Shown: one piece after another, positions 26,077 to 34,885 of the stretch
Numbering within the stretch: the first letter of the stretch is position 1
Layout: each line of letters begins with the position of its first letter
From: Alphaproteobacteria bacterium
GTDB lineage: Bacteria > Pseudomonadota > Alphaproteobacteria > MPNO01 > UBA830
Direction: 5' to 3'
DNA length: 64,000 nucleotides
Assembly: GCA_022822405.1 (NCBI GenBank)
Contig: JAJEBT010000001.1
Span: 62,001 to 126,000, forward strand
Program-made: the position numbers and the translations under genes
Notes under the pieces: generated by a model
Told to the model about the DNA's origin: nothing
Databases searched by the model: none
What the model saw: the letters and a program-made list of their open reading frames with translations, nothing else

Positions 26077-26085
26077 TGCTATAGT
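26077..26085 (+). promoter_or_regulatory. Extended -10 promoter element upstream of the epimerase gene
   Basis: TGCTATAGT matches the extended -10 consensus (TG, one base, then five of six bases of TATAAT). The predicted transcript start near 26092 gives a 68-base leader to the GTG at 26160. No clear -35 box accompanies it, as is normal for this promoter type. Confidence 0.4.
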
Positions 26086-26159
26086 CGGCGGAACGCAAAC
26101 CGCGTCCGGCGCCGTGGCGCAGGCGCAGCTCCAGACCGAACACACGCAGGGGGATATTC

Positions 26160-27107
26160 GTGACCACACTCATCACAGGTGCCGGGCTGGTCGGCACGTC
26201 GTATGCCATCGAGGCCGCGAAGCGCGGCGAGAAATGCGTGTTCCTGGACCCCTTCCCCCGGGACGACTACCTGTCGCGCCGCCTTGGCAATGCCGACTAT
26301 GAAGTGGTCAACGGCGACGTGCGGAGCCTGCCGGCGCTGATCTCCACGATCAATGCGCACCGGCCCGATGTCCTCCTCCACACCGCAGGGCTGATTGGCA
26401 AGCGGGTCGCCGATCCGATTCATTTCGGATACGACCTCAACATCGGCGGCGTCATGGCGGTCGCCGAGGCGGCGCGCCTGACCGGCATCCGGCGGCTCGT
26501 CCACCTGTCGACATTTGGCGCCTATGATTGGCGGCAGGATTCGCAGGTCGAGGCGATCGACGAGACCTTCCCTCTCGGCAGCGGCGCCGCGTATTCGAAT
26601 TCCAAGGCCGCCCAGGAACTCATTCTCGAGGCCTACCGCATCCAGTGCGGTTTCGAGCTCGTGGTGCTCAGGCCCGGAAACGTCTTCGGCATGGGGCATT
26701 TCTGGGGCGGGTCCGGCGGCGGCGAGAAGGTCCATGCGCTGATTGAGGCAGGGGTGCGCGGAAAGCCGGCGGTCATTCCCGAAGAGCAGACGATGGCCTT
26801 CGAGTACGTCTACGCCAACGACATGGGACGCGCGCTCGACCTCGCGGCGACCAGGAAGGACCTCCCATCCCGAGCCGTCTACAACGTCTCCTATGGCGAG
26901 GCGATCACCTTCGAACGCCTGGTCGAAGCGGTGAAGGCGTCCCTCCCCGGCCTCGAGATCCAGATCACGCCCGGCACGCCTCCGGATTCGCGCCTGACGC
27001 CGCTCGACATCGGGCGCGCCCGGAACGAGCTCGGCTGGGAACCCGAATACACGCTCGAGGCGGCGCTGGCCGACTACACCGGGGAGTTCCGCAAGTGGAA
27101 TGACTGA
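26160..27107 (+). CDS. NAD-dependent epimerase/dehydratase family protein
   Basis: The 315-residue extended SDR has the Rossmann motif Gly-Ala-Gly-Leu-Val-Gly at residues 7-12. The catalytic Ser/Thr lies in Ser-Thr-Phe-Gly near 120, and Tyr-Ser-Asn-Ser-Lys near 143 supplies the YxxxK pair. The C-terminal substrate domain ends with the common Glu-Leu-Gly-Trp-Glu-Pro motif. Relatives include UDP-sugar epimerases and sugar-acid dehydrogenases of the DenD type. In this catabolic setting the latter seems as likely as a cell-surface role. Translation starts with GTG after an AGGGGGA ribosome site. It is followed at once by a hairpin. Confidence 0.85.
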   Translation: MTTLITGAGLVGTSYAIEAAKRGEKCVFLDPFPRDDYLSRRLGNADYEVVNGDVRSLPALISTINAHRPDVLLHTAGLIGKRVADPIHFGYDLNIGGVMAVAEAARLTGIRRLVHLSTFGAYDWRQDSQVEAIDETFPLGSGAAYSNSKAAQELILEAYRIQCGFELVVLRPGNVFGMGHFWGGSGGGEKVHALIEAGVRGKPAVIPEEQTMAFEYVYANDMGRALDLAATRKDLPSRAVYNVSYGEAITFERLVEAVKASLPGLEIQITPGTPPDSRLTPLDIGRARNELGWEPEYTLEAALADYTGEFRKWND

Positions 27108-27110
27108 CCG

Positions 27111-27130
27111 GGGCAGCCGCCAGGCTGCCC
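27111..27130 (+). terminator. Hairpin after the epimerase gene
   Basis: GGGCAGCC (27111-27118) and GGCTGCCC (27123-27130) form a perfect 8-bp stem with a four-base loop, three bases after the epimerase stop codon and between two convergent genes. There is no T tract, so its strength as a terminator is uncertain. Confidence 0.5.
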
Positions 27131-27248
27131 GGTTCCGTGCAAGGGTCTTCGAAGGGAAGCGCCGGCGCTCCACCAGCACTTCGCAAGCCGATGGAGCGGG
27201 CGTACCAGCACGGCATGCGACGCGGCGGCAGGTGTTGTTGTAGCGTGC

Positions 27249-27899
27249 CTACTCGCCCGGTAGCCCAGTGATGCGGACGCCCGCACCGTCGGATCCGTAA
27301 CGCCTGTTGATCCAGATCAGCAGCGAAGTCAGCGCCTCCGCCGCCGCCGCGTTGTCGAGCGGCCCCGCCTCGATGCCGCGCATGCCTGCGGCTTCCGTCA
27401 GCTTCACCACCTCGCGCCGGGCTGCGGGACTGTCGCCGGCCACCAGCACGTCGCAATCGACCGCCGCCTCCGTGTCCTCCAGGCGATCGGCCGAGACGTT
27501 CTGGAACGCCGAGACCACCCGCACCGATTCGCCGAGCACGTCTTGGGCAATGCGCGCAGCAGATCCCTCCGGCGGCAGGGTGACCCGCATGACCCGCCCC
27601 GCCACCAGGGGCACCGTGACGTCGACGAGTATCTTGCCGGCCAGCGCATCACGCACATGTTCGAGAGTCGGTTTTTGGGCGGCGAATGGCACCGTCAGGA
27701 CCGCGATATCGCACGTAGCGGCGGCGGTGAGATTGTCCATGCCCTCGGCACCGATGACTCGTGCGCACTCCTCTGCCCTCGCCGTGTCTCGCGAACCGAT
27801 AATCGTCCGGTAACCGGCACGAGCCCAGCGGGCGGCGAGGCCCGATCCCTCCGCGCCGGTGCCTCCGATGACGGCGATAACGGGAAGCGCCGGCATCAT
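27249..27899 (-). CDS. npdG: NADPH:F420 oxidoreductase (NpdG family)
   Basis: The 216-residue product is a single Rossmann-fold protein of the F420-dependent NADP reductase family. It opens with Ile-Gly-Gly-Thr-Gly-Ala-Glu-Gly and continues with Ile-Gly-Ser-Arg-Asp near residue 35, the Arg being the expected NADP 2'-phosphate contact. The C-terminal Leu-Leu-Ile-Trp-Ile-Asn segment is also typical. It would move hydride between NADPH and the deazaflavin F420. Its ATG overlaps the fbiC stop codon by four bases (ATGA), so the two are translated together, which strongly supports an F420 role. It converges on the epimerase gene. Confidence 0.88.
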   Translation of the reverse strand: MMPALPVIAVIGGTGAEGSGLAARWARAGYRTIIGSRDTARAEECARVIGAEGMDNLTAAATCDIAVLTVPFAAQKPTLEHVRDALAGKILVDVTVPLVAGRVMRVTLPPEGSAARIAQDVLGESVRVVSAFQNVSADRLEDTEAAVDCDVLVAGDSPAARREVVKLTEAAGMRGIEAGPLDNAAAAEALTSLLIWINRRYGSDGAGVRITGLPGE

Positions 27900-30256
27900 G
27901 CCACCGCCTCGCCATGGGCGTACTTCGTGGCCGGCGTCTGGCGCAGCGGTGCGAGTTCGGCGGCGCGCCTCCCGGCCTTCCGGCGCTCGTTCCCCACCTC
28001 GCCATAGAGGGTCGAGCGCTGCCGCGGCACGCGGCCGCGCTTGCGGATCAGCATTTCCATCGACTCCGGCGAGAGTTCCTGTCCGTGAACGGCACCGGCC
28101 GCGCGCGAAATCGATTCGTTCATCAGCGTACCGCCAAGGTCGTTCACGCCCGCATCGAGGCACGCCCCCGCACCGTCATGCCCGAGCTTCACCCATGAGG
28201 CCTGGATATTGGCGATCAGGGGGTTGAGAACCAGCCGGGCGACGCTGTGAACAAGGACGGTTTCGCGAAACGTCGGCCCCTTGCGTGCAAGGCCGCGAAG
28301 ATAGATCGGGGCCTCGAAGTGAACGAACGGCAGCGGCACGAGCTCCGTGAATCCTCCACTCCGCTCCTGCAGATCGCGTACGCGCAGGAGATGGCGCGCC
28401 TGATCGGCCGGCGTCTCGAGATGTCCGAACATGATCGTCGCGGTCGTACGCAGGCCGAGCCCGTGGGCAGTCTCGACCACCGACAGCCACTCGCCAGTGG
28501 ACAGCTTGTCCGGGCACAGCGTCTGGCGCACGCCGTCATCGAGAATCTCGGCAGCGGTTCCGGGCAACGAACCGAGCCCGGCTTCGCGCAATCGCGTCAG
28601 AAACTCGGCCACCGGTATGCCAAGTGTGGCCGCGCCCTGGCTCACCTCCAGCGGCGAAAACGCATGGACATGGATTTCCGGAGCCGCTTTTCGCACGGCG
28701 CCGAGGATCTCGAGATAGGTATCGCCCGTATAGTCGGGATGGATACCGCCCTGAAGGCAGACCTCGGTCGCCCCCCGCTCCCAAGCCTCGCGGGCGCGGC
28801 GGGCAACCTCTTCCAGCGCGAGATCATAGGGGGTGCCGCGAAGACTTGCGCTCAGCCGCCCCTTCGAGAAAGCGCAGAAGCCGCAACGGTAGCTGCATAC
28901 ATTCGTGTAATTGATATTGCGGTTCACGACATAGGAGACCGTGTCACCGGCAATTTCGCGGCGAAGCGCGTCAGCCGCCGAAATCACGGCCGCCAGCCCG
29001 CCACCACGCGCCTGCAGAAGAGCCGCAACCTCGGCTTCCGAAAGGCGCTGCCCTTGCGCGGCGCGCTCAATCGACCTGGAGAGAGCGCGCACGTCGCCGG
29101 ACGTCATCCGCGGAAGGCGCGGTGCGGCCCCCGATGACCCGGGATGCCAATCATCTTCGCGCGCAAGGCCCTCGGCGTCCATTGCCCGGAGCACAGGAGC
29201 ACGGACGGCAGGATCCAGCCAGCCGTCAGCGCTGATGTAGCGCGGATAGATTGGCAGGCGCCCAACGAGAACCTTCCCCCTGCTCTCGGTGCCGCGCGCC
29301 AGACGCTCGAGCGCGGGCCAGGGAGCTTCCGGATTCACATGATCCGGCGTCACCGGCGAGACCCCGCCCCAGTCGTTTATTCCCGCGTCGAGCAGCGCCG
29401 GAAAATCGGCGCCGCTGAGGTTGGGCGGCGCCTGAATCGGCATGTCGGGGCCGAAGAGCAGGCGTGCGGCAGCGATCGTCCACAGCAATTCGTCGAGACC
29501 CGGCTCGGGCGCGTGTGCCATCCGCGTCCCCGCCTTGGCGCGGAAATTCTGGACGATGATTTCCTGGATGTGGCCGTAGCGATCGTGGAGCGCACGGATC
29601 TCCTTCAGCGAGGCGACACGTTCGTCGCGGTTCTCTCCGATCCCGATCAGGATGCCCGTTGTCATTGGAACCCGCGCCTCGCCGGCCAGCCGAAGGGCCT
29701 CGAGGCGGGCGCGGGGATTCTTGTCGGGAGACCCGTGATGCGGCCCGCCTGGCAGCGCGAGGCCTGGTGCCGTGCCTTCGAGCATCAGCCCCATGGACGC
29801 GGATACCGGACGCAGCAGCTCGAAATCGGACCGCGTCATGACCCCGGGGTTGAGGTGCGGCAGCAGGCCCGTCTCCTCGATCACGAGGCGGGCCATGGCG
29901 GCGAGATAGGAAATCGTCGTCCCGTGGCCCAGGGCCTCTAGCTCCTCCCGCGCGACGCGGTAGCGCAGTTCGGGTTTGTCTCCGAGGGTGAACAGGGCCT
30001 CGGTGCAGCCCGCCCGGGCGCCCGCCCGGGCGATGGCGAGGACCTCTTCCGCAGTGAGGTAGGCACGCTCGTCACGCTTCGGAGCATTGGCGAAGGTGCA
30101 GTAGTGGCAGACGTCGCGGCACAGCTTCGTGAGCGGGATGAAGACCTTGCGGCTATAGGTGATGCGATCGCCGAAACCGGCGTCACGCATCGCCGCCGCG
30201 GCCGCCATCAGTTCGGGCAGCGGCGCATCCGCCGGCACGACATCACCGGCGTTCAC
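27896..30256 (-). CDS. fbiC: FO synthase FbiC (fused CofG-CofH, F420 biosynthesis)
   Basis: The 786-residue protein is a fusion of two radical SAM enzymes. Together they make the deazaflavin chromophore FO from 5-amino-6-ribitylaminouracil and tyrosine. Both [4Fe-4S] motifs are present in CX3CX2C form: Cys46, Cys50, Cys53 in the CofG half and Cys454, Cys458, Cys461 in the CofH half. The start is a GTG at 30254-30256 with GGAGGG six bases upstream; the longer frame to 30571 carries no such site. Length and domain order match FbiC of actinobacteria and some proteobacteria. No cofC, cofD or cofE gene is in the window, so F420 tailing must be encoded elsewhere. Confidence 0.95.
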   Translation of the reverse strand: MNAGDVVPADAPLPELMAAAAAMRDAGFGDRITYSRKVFIPLTKLCRDVCHYCTFANAPKRDERAYLTAEEVLAIARAGARAGCTEALFTLGDKPELRYRVAREELEALGHGTTISYLAAMARLVIEETGLLPHLNPGVMTRSDFELLRPVSASMGLMLEGTAPGLALPGGPHHGSPDKNPRARLEALRLAGEARVPMTTGILIGIGENRDERVASLKEIRALHDRYGHIQEIIVQNFRAKAGTRMAHAPEPGLDELLWTIAAARLLFGPDMPIQAPPNLSGADFPALLDAGINDWGGVSPVTPDHVNPEAPWPALERLARGTESRGKVLVGRLPIYPRYISADGWLDPAVRAPVLRAMDAEGLAREDDWHPGSSGAAPRLPRMTSGDVRALSRSIERAAQGQRLSEAEVAALLQARGGGLAAVISAADALRREIAGDTVSYVVNRNINYTNVCSYRCGFCAFSKGRLSASLRGTPYDLALEEVARRAREAWERGATEVCLQGGIHPDYTGDTYLEILGAVRKAAPEIHVHAFSPLEVSQGAATLGIPVAEFLTRLREAGLGSLPGTAAEILDDGVRQTLCPDKLSTGEWLSVVETAHGLGLRTTATIMFGHLETPADQARHLLRVRDLQERSGGFTELVPLPFVHFEAPIYLRGLARKGPTFRETVLVHSVARLVLNPLIANIQASWVKLGHDGAGACLDAGVNDLGGTLMNESISRAAGAVHGQELSPESMEMLIRKRGRVPRQRSTLYGEVGNERRKAGRRAAELAPLRQTPATKYAHGEAVA

Positions 30257-30339
30257 GGCTTCCCTCCAGCCGGCCCGGCCGCGCCGTGCTGTCCATCTAT
30301 CTTGCCGGTCATACCGTTTCGCGACCGCAACAGCCGGCG

Positions 30340-31089
30340 CTAGTAGCCAACGATGACTTCCCCGCTGTTGGGGCTGATCACCTGGCCTGAAATCAGATCG
30401 GTTTCGGAACACGCAAGCCACGCCACAGCGTAGGAGATGTCCATCGGTTCGCAGAACTTCCCGAGCGGCATGCCCGCCGCCCTTTCGGCGATTTTCTCGG
30501 GAGGGTTGGAGGCCTGCGTCATGCCGGTGACGATGAATCCCGGCGCCACCGCATTCACCTTGATTCTCCATTCCGCGAGCTCCCGCGCCCAGGACTTGGT
30601 CAGGCCCGAGATCGCCGATTTTGCCGCCGCATAGTGGCTCGCCAGATCGCTCCCGCCCATGGCGTAGATCGACGAGATGTTGATGATCTTGCCGTCCTTT
30701 CTCTCCTTCATGCCGGGAAGCACGGCCTGGGTGGCGAAGAACGTGCCCCGCACATGGACCTCGAACATCTGGTCGAAGATATCGACGGTCACGTCCTCGA
30801 CCCGGCGGCGCGCGCCGCCGACGCCGGCATTGTTGACAAGGATATCGATCCGCCCCGCCGCGGCGACGGCAGCGGTGAAGGTCGAGACATCGCGGATGTC
30901 GCAGGCGATGACATGAGCATCCCGGCCGTGGCTCCGCACCATCTCGGCGGTCTCGAGAGCACCGTCTTCCTTGACATCGTGAATGACGAGATCGGCACCG
31001 CGTTCTGCCATCAGCACCGCATGGCTGCGGCCCATGCCGCCGCCGGCCCCCGTGACCATCGCCCGCCTATTCTCCAGTGAAACCGCCAT
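30340..31089 (-). CDS. Short-chain dehydrogenase/reductase (SDR)
   Basis: The 249-residue product is a classical SDR with Thr-Gly-Ala-Gly-Gly-Gly-Met-Gly at about residues 13-20, Asn-Asn-Ala-Gly near 87, and Ser plus Tyr-Ala-Ala-Ala-Lys near 140-157. His-Asp at the end of strand 2 suggests NAD. GGAG lies seven bases before the chosen ATG. It sits 83 bases upstream of fbiC on the same strand, so it may share the F420 transcript, but SDRs do not use F420 as a rule. The substrate is unknown. Confidence 0.87.
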   Translation of the reverse strand: MAVSLENRRAMVTGAGGGMGRSHAVLMAERGADLVIHDVKEDGALETAEMVRSHGRDAHVIACDIRDVSTFTAAVAAAGRIDILVNNAGVGGARRRVEDVTVDIFDQMFEVHVRGTFFATQAVLPGMKERKDGKIINISSIYAMGGSDLASHYAAAKSAISGLTKSWARELAEWRIKVNAVAPGFIVTGMTQASNPPEKIAERAAGMPLGKFCEPMDISYAVAWLACSETDLISGQVISPNSGEVIVGY

Positions 31090-31191
31090 GTCTGTGCTCC
31101 ATGTGGTAGGTATAGGTGCGCCGCGGTGGCGTCTCCCGGAACGACGAGCGGCGCTCGCCGCCGCGCCGCGCCACAACGTCGGCTGCCGCTG

Positions 31192-31197
31192 TATAAT
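31192..31197 (+). promoter_or_regulatory. Consensus -10 box upstream of the amidase gene
   Basis: A perfect TATAAT preceded directly by TG stands out in very GC-rich DNA, 38 bases before the amidase ATG. No good -35 box is found 17 bases upstream. The predicted leader is about 31 bases and contains GAGGCGG as the ribosome site. Confidence 0.42.
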
Positions 31198-31234
31198 GCC
31201 CCGGCAGCACAAAGGCCACAATGCGAGGCGGTCA

Positions 31235-32599
31235 ATGATCAAACCCGGTTACGCGCCCGGCACCCATTCCCTGATGACGTTCCATGACTCGGTGCCGGCG
31301 TTCCGCGATGGCGCCGACACGCCGCGCGACTACCTCGAGCGCTGCTTCGAGAAGATCGCCGCGATCGAGGACGAGGTCATGGCCTGGGAGGTCATCGACC
31401 ACGATGGCGCGCGCGAGGCCGCCGACGCGGCGACAAGACGCTATCGCGAGGGGCGGACGATCTCGCCCGTCGACGGAATGCCAGTCGGCATCAAGGATCT
31501 GATCGAGACCTTCGACATGCCGACCGAGTTCGGCAGCACCCTCTACAGCGGCCACCAGCCGCTACGCGACGCCGCCACCGTGGACGCGCTGCGCCGCGGC
31601 GGCGCCGTGATCATCGGCAAGACGGTCACCGTCACCTTCGGCGGCGGCGACCCCGCGCGCACGCGCAACCCCCACGACACCAGGCGTACACCGGGCGGCT
31701 CATCTTCGGGCACCGCGGCCGCCGTCGGCGCCGGAACCGTGCCCGCCGCGCTCGGCACCCATGCCCGCGGATCGACCATCCGCCCGGCAAGTTTCTGCGG
31801 CGCGTTCGCGCTCAAGGGCACCTACGGAGCCATAAACCGCCAGGGCGTGTTCTCGGCCGCCGACAGCATGGATCACATCGGCGTCTTCGGTGGCTCGCTG
31901 TCCGACGTCTGGATCGCCGCACGTCACATGGCACGGCTCGCCGGCGGCGATCCGGGGCATCCGGGGCTGTTCGGCGGCAGCGCGCCGCCCGCGGCCATTC
32001 GCCCGATGCGCCTGATCCGGCTCGAGACTGCGGGATGGACGCAGACCGACGAGGCCACCCGCGATGCCTTCGAGGCATTCCTTGCCGCACTCGAGGCGAC
32101 GGGCATCGAGATATTCGGGCGCGGCGACGACCCGGCGATCGAATCCTGCGAGGAGGTGTTCGCCGGCATGCCCGAACTGTGGCGCTCGCTCTACCGCTTC
32201 GAGTTCCAGTGGCCGCTCCGCCAGTATCGCGAGCGCTTTCCCGACCAGATCCCGCCGCGCCTGCTGATGGGCCTCAAGGAGGCGGAGGGGCTGAGCCAGG
32301 CGGAATACCGCGAGGCGCTGAACCGGCGGGTCCGTTTCCGCGATCTCCACCGCCAGCTGGCCCAGCGGGCCGATGCCTTCATCACGCTTTCCTCCCCCGG
32401 TCCGGGGCCGATCGGAACGGACCAGGGCAGCGCCGTGTTCAACGAGGGTTCATCGGTTCTCGGGGCGCCGGCAATCTCGCTGCCGGTGCTCGCGGTCGAG
32501 AACGTTCCCGTCGGCGTGCAGATTCTCGGCCAGTTCGACGGCGACGAACGGCTTCTTGCGGTCGCCCGCTGGATTGCCGAAGATCATTTCGGACTGTAG
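31235..32599 (+). CDS. Amidase (amidase-signature family)
   Basis: The 454-residue enzyme belongs to the amidase-signature hydrolases, which cut amide bonds with a Ser-cisSer-Lys triad. The Lys lies in Gly-Ile-Lys-Asp near residue 88 and the cis-Ser in the Gly-Gly-Ser-Ser-Ser-Gly loop near 155. The nucleophile is in Arg-Gly-Ser-Thr-Ile-Arg-Pro near 180. The usual Gly before the Gly-Ser pair is Arg here, a mild departure from the signature. The start at 31235 matches the family length and avoids a long unsupported extension. It lies 28 bases ahead of the alkylsulfatase gene, so both are probably co-transcribed. The amide substrate is unknown; GatA is unlikely because gatB and gatC are absent. 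Confidence 0.87.
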   Translation: MIKPGYAPGTHSLMTFHDSVPAFRDGADTPRDYLERCFEKIAAIEDEVMAWEVIDHDGAREAADAATRRYREGRTISPVDGMPVGIKDLIETFDMPTEFGSTLYSGHQPLRDAATVDALRRGGAVIIGKTVTVTFGGGDPARTRNPHDTRRTPGGSSSGTAAAVGAGTVPAALGTHARGSTIRPASFCGAFALKGTYGAINRQGVFSAADSMDHIGVFGGSLSDVWIAARHMARLAGGDPGHPGLFGGSAPPAAIRPMRLIRLETAGWTQTDEATRDAFEAFLAALEATGIEIFGRGDDPAIESCEEVFAGMPELWRSLYRFEFQWPLRQYRERFPDQIPPRLLMGLKEAEGLSQAEYREALNRRVRFRDLHRQLAQRADAFITLSSPGPGPIGTDQGSAVFNEGSSVLGAPAISLPVLAVENVPVGVQILGQFDGDERLLAVARWIAEDHFGL

Positions 32600-32627
32600 C
32601 CGATCCAAGCCCGACGAGGAGCGTTTG

Positions 32628-34313
32628 ATGCCTGATCCCAGCGTGCATCCCGATCTTGCCCAACACCAGGGTTCCATGTCGCCCCGGATATTCACCCTGG
32701 GCAAGGGAATTCACTGCGCCTTCGGCTATTCGATCGTCAACTGCACCCTGATCGAAGGCGATGACAGCTGCATCCTCGTCGACACCATGACCAGCCTGGA
32801 TACTGCCAAGGTGGCGGCGGAGGAATTCCGGAAGATCACGCCGAAGCCGATCAAGACGGTCATCTACACCCATTTCCATGCCGATCACGTCAGTGGCGCC
32901 GACGCGTTTGTCGACAAGGACGATGTTGCAGCGGGCACGGTCGAGGTGATCGCGCAGGAGGAACTCGTCGATAACGTGATGCGGGACGTCGGGCTCATCG
33001 CGCCGGTGCTGGGACGCCGAGCCATGTACCAGTTCGGAATGCGGCTTCCGATCGGGGAAGACGGCACCGTCGGCGCCGGCCTCGGCCCGCCGCAGCGCCC
33101 CGGAAAGCGGTCATTCGTTGCACCCACGACGACCTTCCGGGACAGCTACAAGGGCGAGGCCGGCGGCATCAGGTTCGAGATTCACCTCATACCATCCGAG
33201 ACCGAGGACCAGTGCGCGGTCTGGCTGCCCGAACAGCGTGCCCTGCTGTCCGCCGACGCGGTATATGAATCGTTCCCCAACCTTTATGCGCTGCGCGGCA
33301 CGCGCTTCCGCAATCCGACGATCTGGGCGGATGGCCTCGACCGGCTGCGGGAGTTCGACGCCGAGATCCTGATCCCGCACCATGGCCGGCCGGTCGAAGG
33401 CCGCGAGCGGATCGCCGCGCTCCTCACCGACTACCGGGACGCGATCCAGTATGTCCATGACCAGACCCTTCGCTACATGAACAAGGGCTGGACGCCCGAT
33501 GAGATCGCGGAGGCCGTCGTCATGCCAGAACGCTTCCACGATCACCCATGGCTCGGCGAGTATTACGGCTCCTATCGGCACTCCATCCCGGCAATCTACG
33601 CGGGCTATCTCGGCTGGTACAAGGGTGATCCCGTGATGCTCGACACCGCACCCCGCGCCGAACGGGCCGCGCGCTACATCGATCTGATGGGCGGGCGCGA
33701 GCGGATCCTCACCAAAGCCCGCGAGGCGCATGCCAGCGGCGACCATCAATGGGCCGCAGAAATCGCGACATGGCTGGTCCGGTCGAATCCCGATGACACG
33801 GACGCGCGGTCGGTCAAGGCCGAAGCGCTCCGGGCGTGGGGTTACCGGCAGAAAAACGCGACCTGGAGGAACTGGGGCCTGACGGCCGCACTCGAACTCG
33901 AGGGCGATCTGGACATGGCGGGCGGCGGCATGGTGCTTGGCTCGCCGGACCAAGTGAGCGGTTTTCCATTGGCGGCGATCATCCGCGTGCTGACCGTGCG
34001 CCTGAAGACAGAAGACTGCGACGACACGCGGCTGTGTGTCGCATTCGAGACGACCGACACGGAAGAGGCATGCGCGCTTGAGCTCCGCCGCGACGTCTGC
34101 CAGTTCCACGAAACGGTGCCGGATGGGTGCGACGCGACCCTCCGCTTCGATCGCGGCTTCCTGCTGGCGTGGGTGTTTGGACGGACGACGCTGGAGGACG
34201 CCCTGGAAAGCGGCAGCATCAGCCTCGATGGCGACCCCGGCTCCGTCTCCACCTTTCTCTCAAAATTCGAACCCTTCAACGAGGTCGGCGACATCGCGAT
34301 TGCCGCCCGCTGA
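32628..34313 (+). CDS. Type III (SdsA1-like) alkylsulfatase, metallo-beta-lactamase fold
   Basis: The 561-residue product has three domains. The first is an N-terminal zinc-dependent metallo-beta-lactamase domain with Thr-His-Phe-His-Ala-Asp-His near residue 85 and further His ligands near 255. The second is the alkylsulfatase dimerisation domain, starting around Met-Asn-Lys-Gly-Trp-Thr-Pro near residue 285. The third is a C-terminal SCP2-like domain. This layout is that of SdsA1, which hydrolyses primary alkyl sulfates such as detergents to alcohol and sulfate. No signal peptide is visible, unlike secreted relatives, so cytoplasmic action is expected. GAGGAG precedes the ATG. Activity on another ester remains possible. 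Confidence 0.85.
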   Translation: MPDPSVHPDLAQHQGSMSPRIFTLGKGIHCAFGYSIVNCTLIEGDDSCILVDTMTSLDTAKVAAEEFRKITPKPIKTVIYTHFHADHVSGADAFVDKDDVAAGTVEVIAQEELVDNVMRDVGLIAPVLGRRAMYQFGMRLPIGEDGTVGAGLGPPQRPGKRSFVAPTTTFRDSYKGEAGGIRFEIHLIPSETEDQCAVWLPEQRALLSADAVYESFPNLYALRGTRFRNPTIWADGLDRLREFDAEILIPHHGRPVEGRERIAALLTDYRDAIQYVHDQTLRYMNKGWTPDEIAEAVVMPERFHDHPWLGEYYGSYRHSIPAIYAGYLGWYKGDPVMLDTAPRAERAARYIDLMGGRERILTKAREAHASGDHQWAAEIATWLVRSNPDDTDARSVKAEALRAWGYRQKNATWRNWGLTAALELEGDLDMAGGGMVLGSPDQVSGFPLAAIIRVLTVRLKTEDCDDTRLCVAFETTDTEEACALELRRDVCQFHETVPDGCDATLRFDRGFLLAWVFGRTTLEDALESGSISLDGDPGSVSTFLSKFEPFNEVGDIAIAAR

Positions 34314-34450
34314 GAACACGAGGACCAATGTCGGCACGATGGGCCGCGATCGCTGGCTTGCCAGCTCGGTTCCCCGGGCCGGGCCGGTCGCGTGCCCGCC
34401 ACCCCTGAATCCGTTATCATCAGCCATCACGATTCCCGGGAGAAACGGCT

Positions 34451-34852
34451 ATGGCCCTCAGGATAACGGTGCGACAGATGGTCGCCGACGCGGATTCACA
34501 GGTCGAGAGCCTCGATGTCGACGCCGCACGCGACTTGCTGCATGACGCCGAGGTCCAGTTCGTCGACATTCGCGACGTGCGCGAACTCGAACGCGAGGGC
34601 ATGATCCCGGGCGCTCTCCATGCTCCGCGCGGAATGCTGGAATTCTGGGTGGATCCCGAGAGCCCCTATCACAAGGACGTGTTCGCCAGCGGGCACAAGT
34701 TCGTGTTCTACTGCGCATCAGGCTGGCGCTCGGCGCTTGCCACGAAAACCCTTCAGGACATGGGCCTCGAACCGGTGGCCCATCTCGCGGGCGGTTTCTC
34801 GGCCTGGAAGCAGGCCGGCGGGAAGGTGGCGGAGCGGCCCCGCAAGAGTTGA
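34451..34852 (+). CDS. Rhodanese-like domain protein
   Basis: The 133-residue protein is a single rhodanese domain with the active-site Cys in Tyr-Cys-Ala-Ser-Gly-Trp-Arg-Ser near residue 92. The loop of about six residues after the Cys is the size that binds sulfur rather than phosphate. Stand-alone domains like this transfer sulfane sulfur to thiols or cyanide. It is preceded by GGGAG and follows the alkylsulfatase after 137 bases. The link between the two genes, through released sulfur, is only suggestive. Its last codons form the left arm of a strong hairpin. Confidence 0.87.
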   Translation: MALRITVRQMVADADSQVESLDVDAARDLLHDAEVQFVDIRDVRELEREGMIPGALHAPRGMLEFWVDPESPYHKDVFASGHKFVFYCASGWRSALATKTLQDMGLEPVAHLAGGFSAWKQAGGKVAERPRKS

Positions 34853-34864
34853 GGCCGCTCCGCC
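34828..34864. terminator. 12-bp perfect inverted repeat spanning the rhodanese stop codon
   Basis: Arms 34828-34839 and 34853-34864 are exact inverse complements, with the TGA stop in the 13-base loop. It lies between two convergent genes, 22 bases from the end of the BCCT gene, so it could terminate transcripts from both sides. There is no T tract on either side. Confidence 0.5.
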
Positions 34865-34885
34865 GTCCCGTACCACGCTACCGCG

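Noticed and set aside
26079-27179. 366-residue minus-strand ORF
   Set aside because: Antisense to the epimerase gene, which has intact motifs and a ribosome site.
29144-29941. 265-residue plus-strand ORF
   Set aside because: Antisense to the CofG half of fbiC, with low-complexity charged composition.
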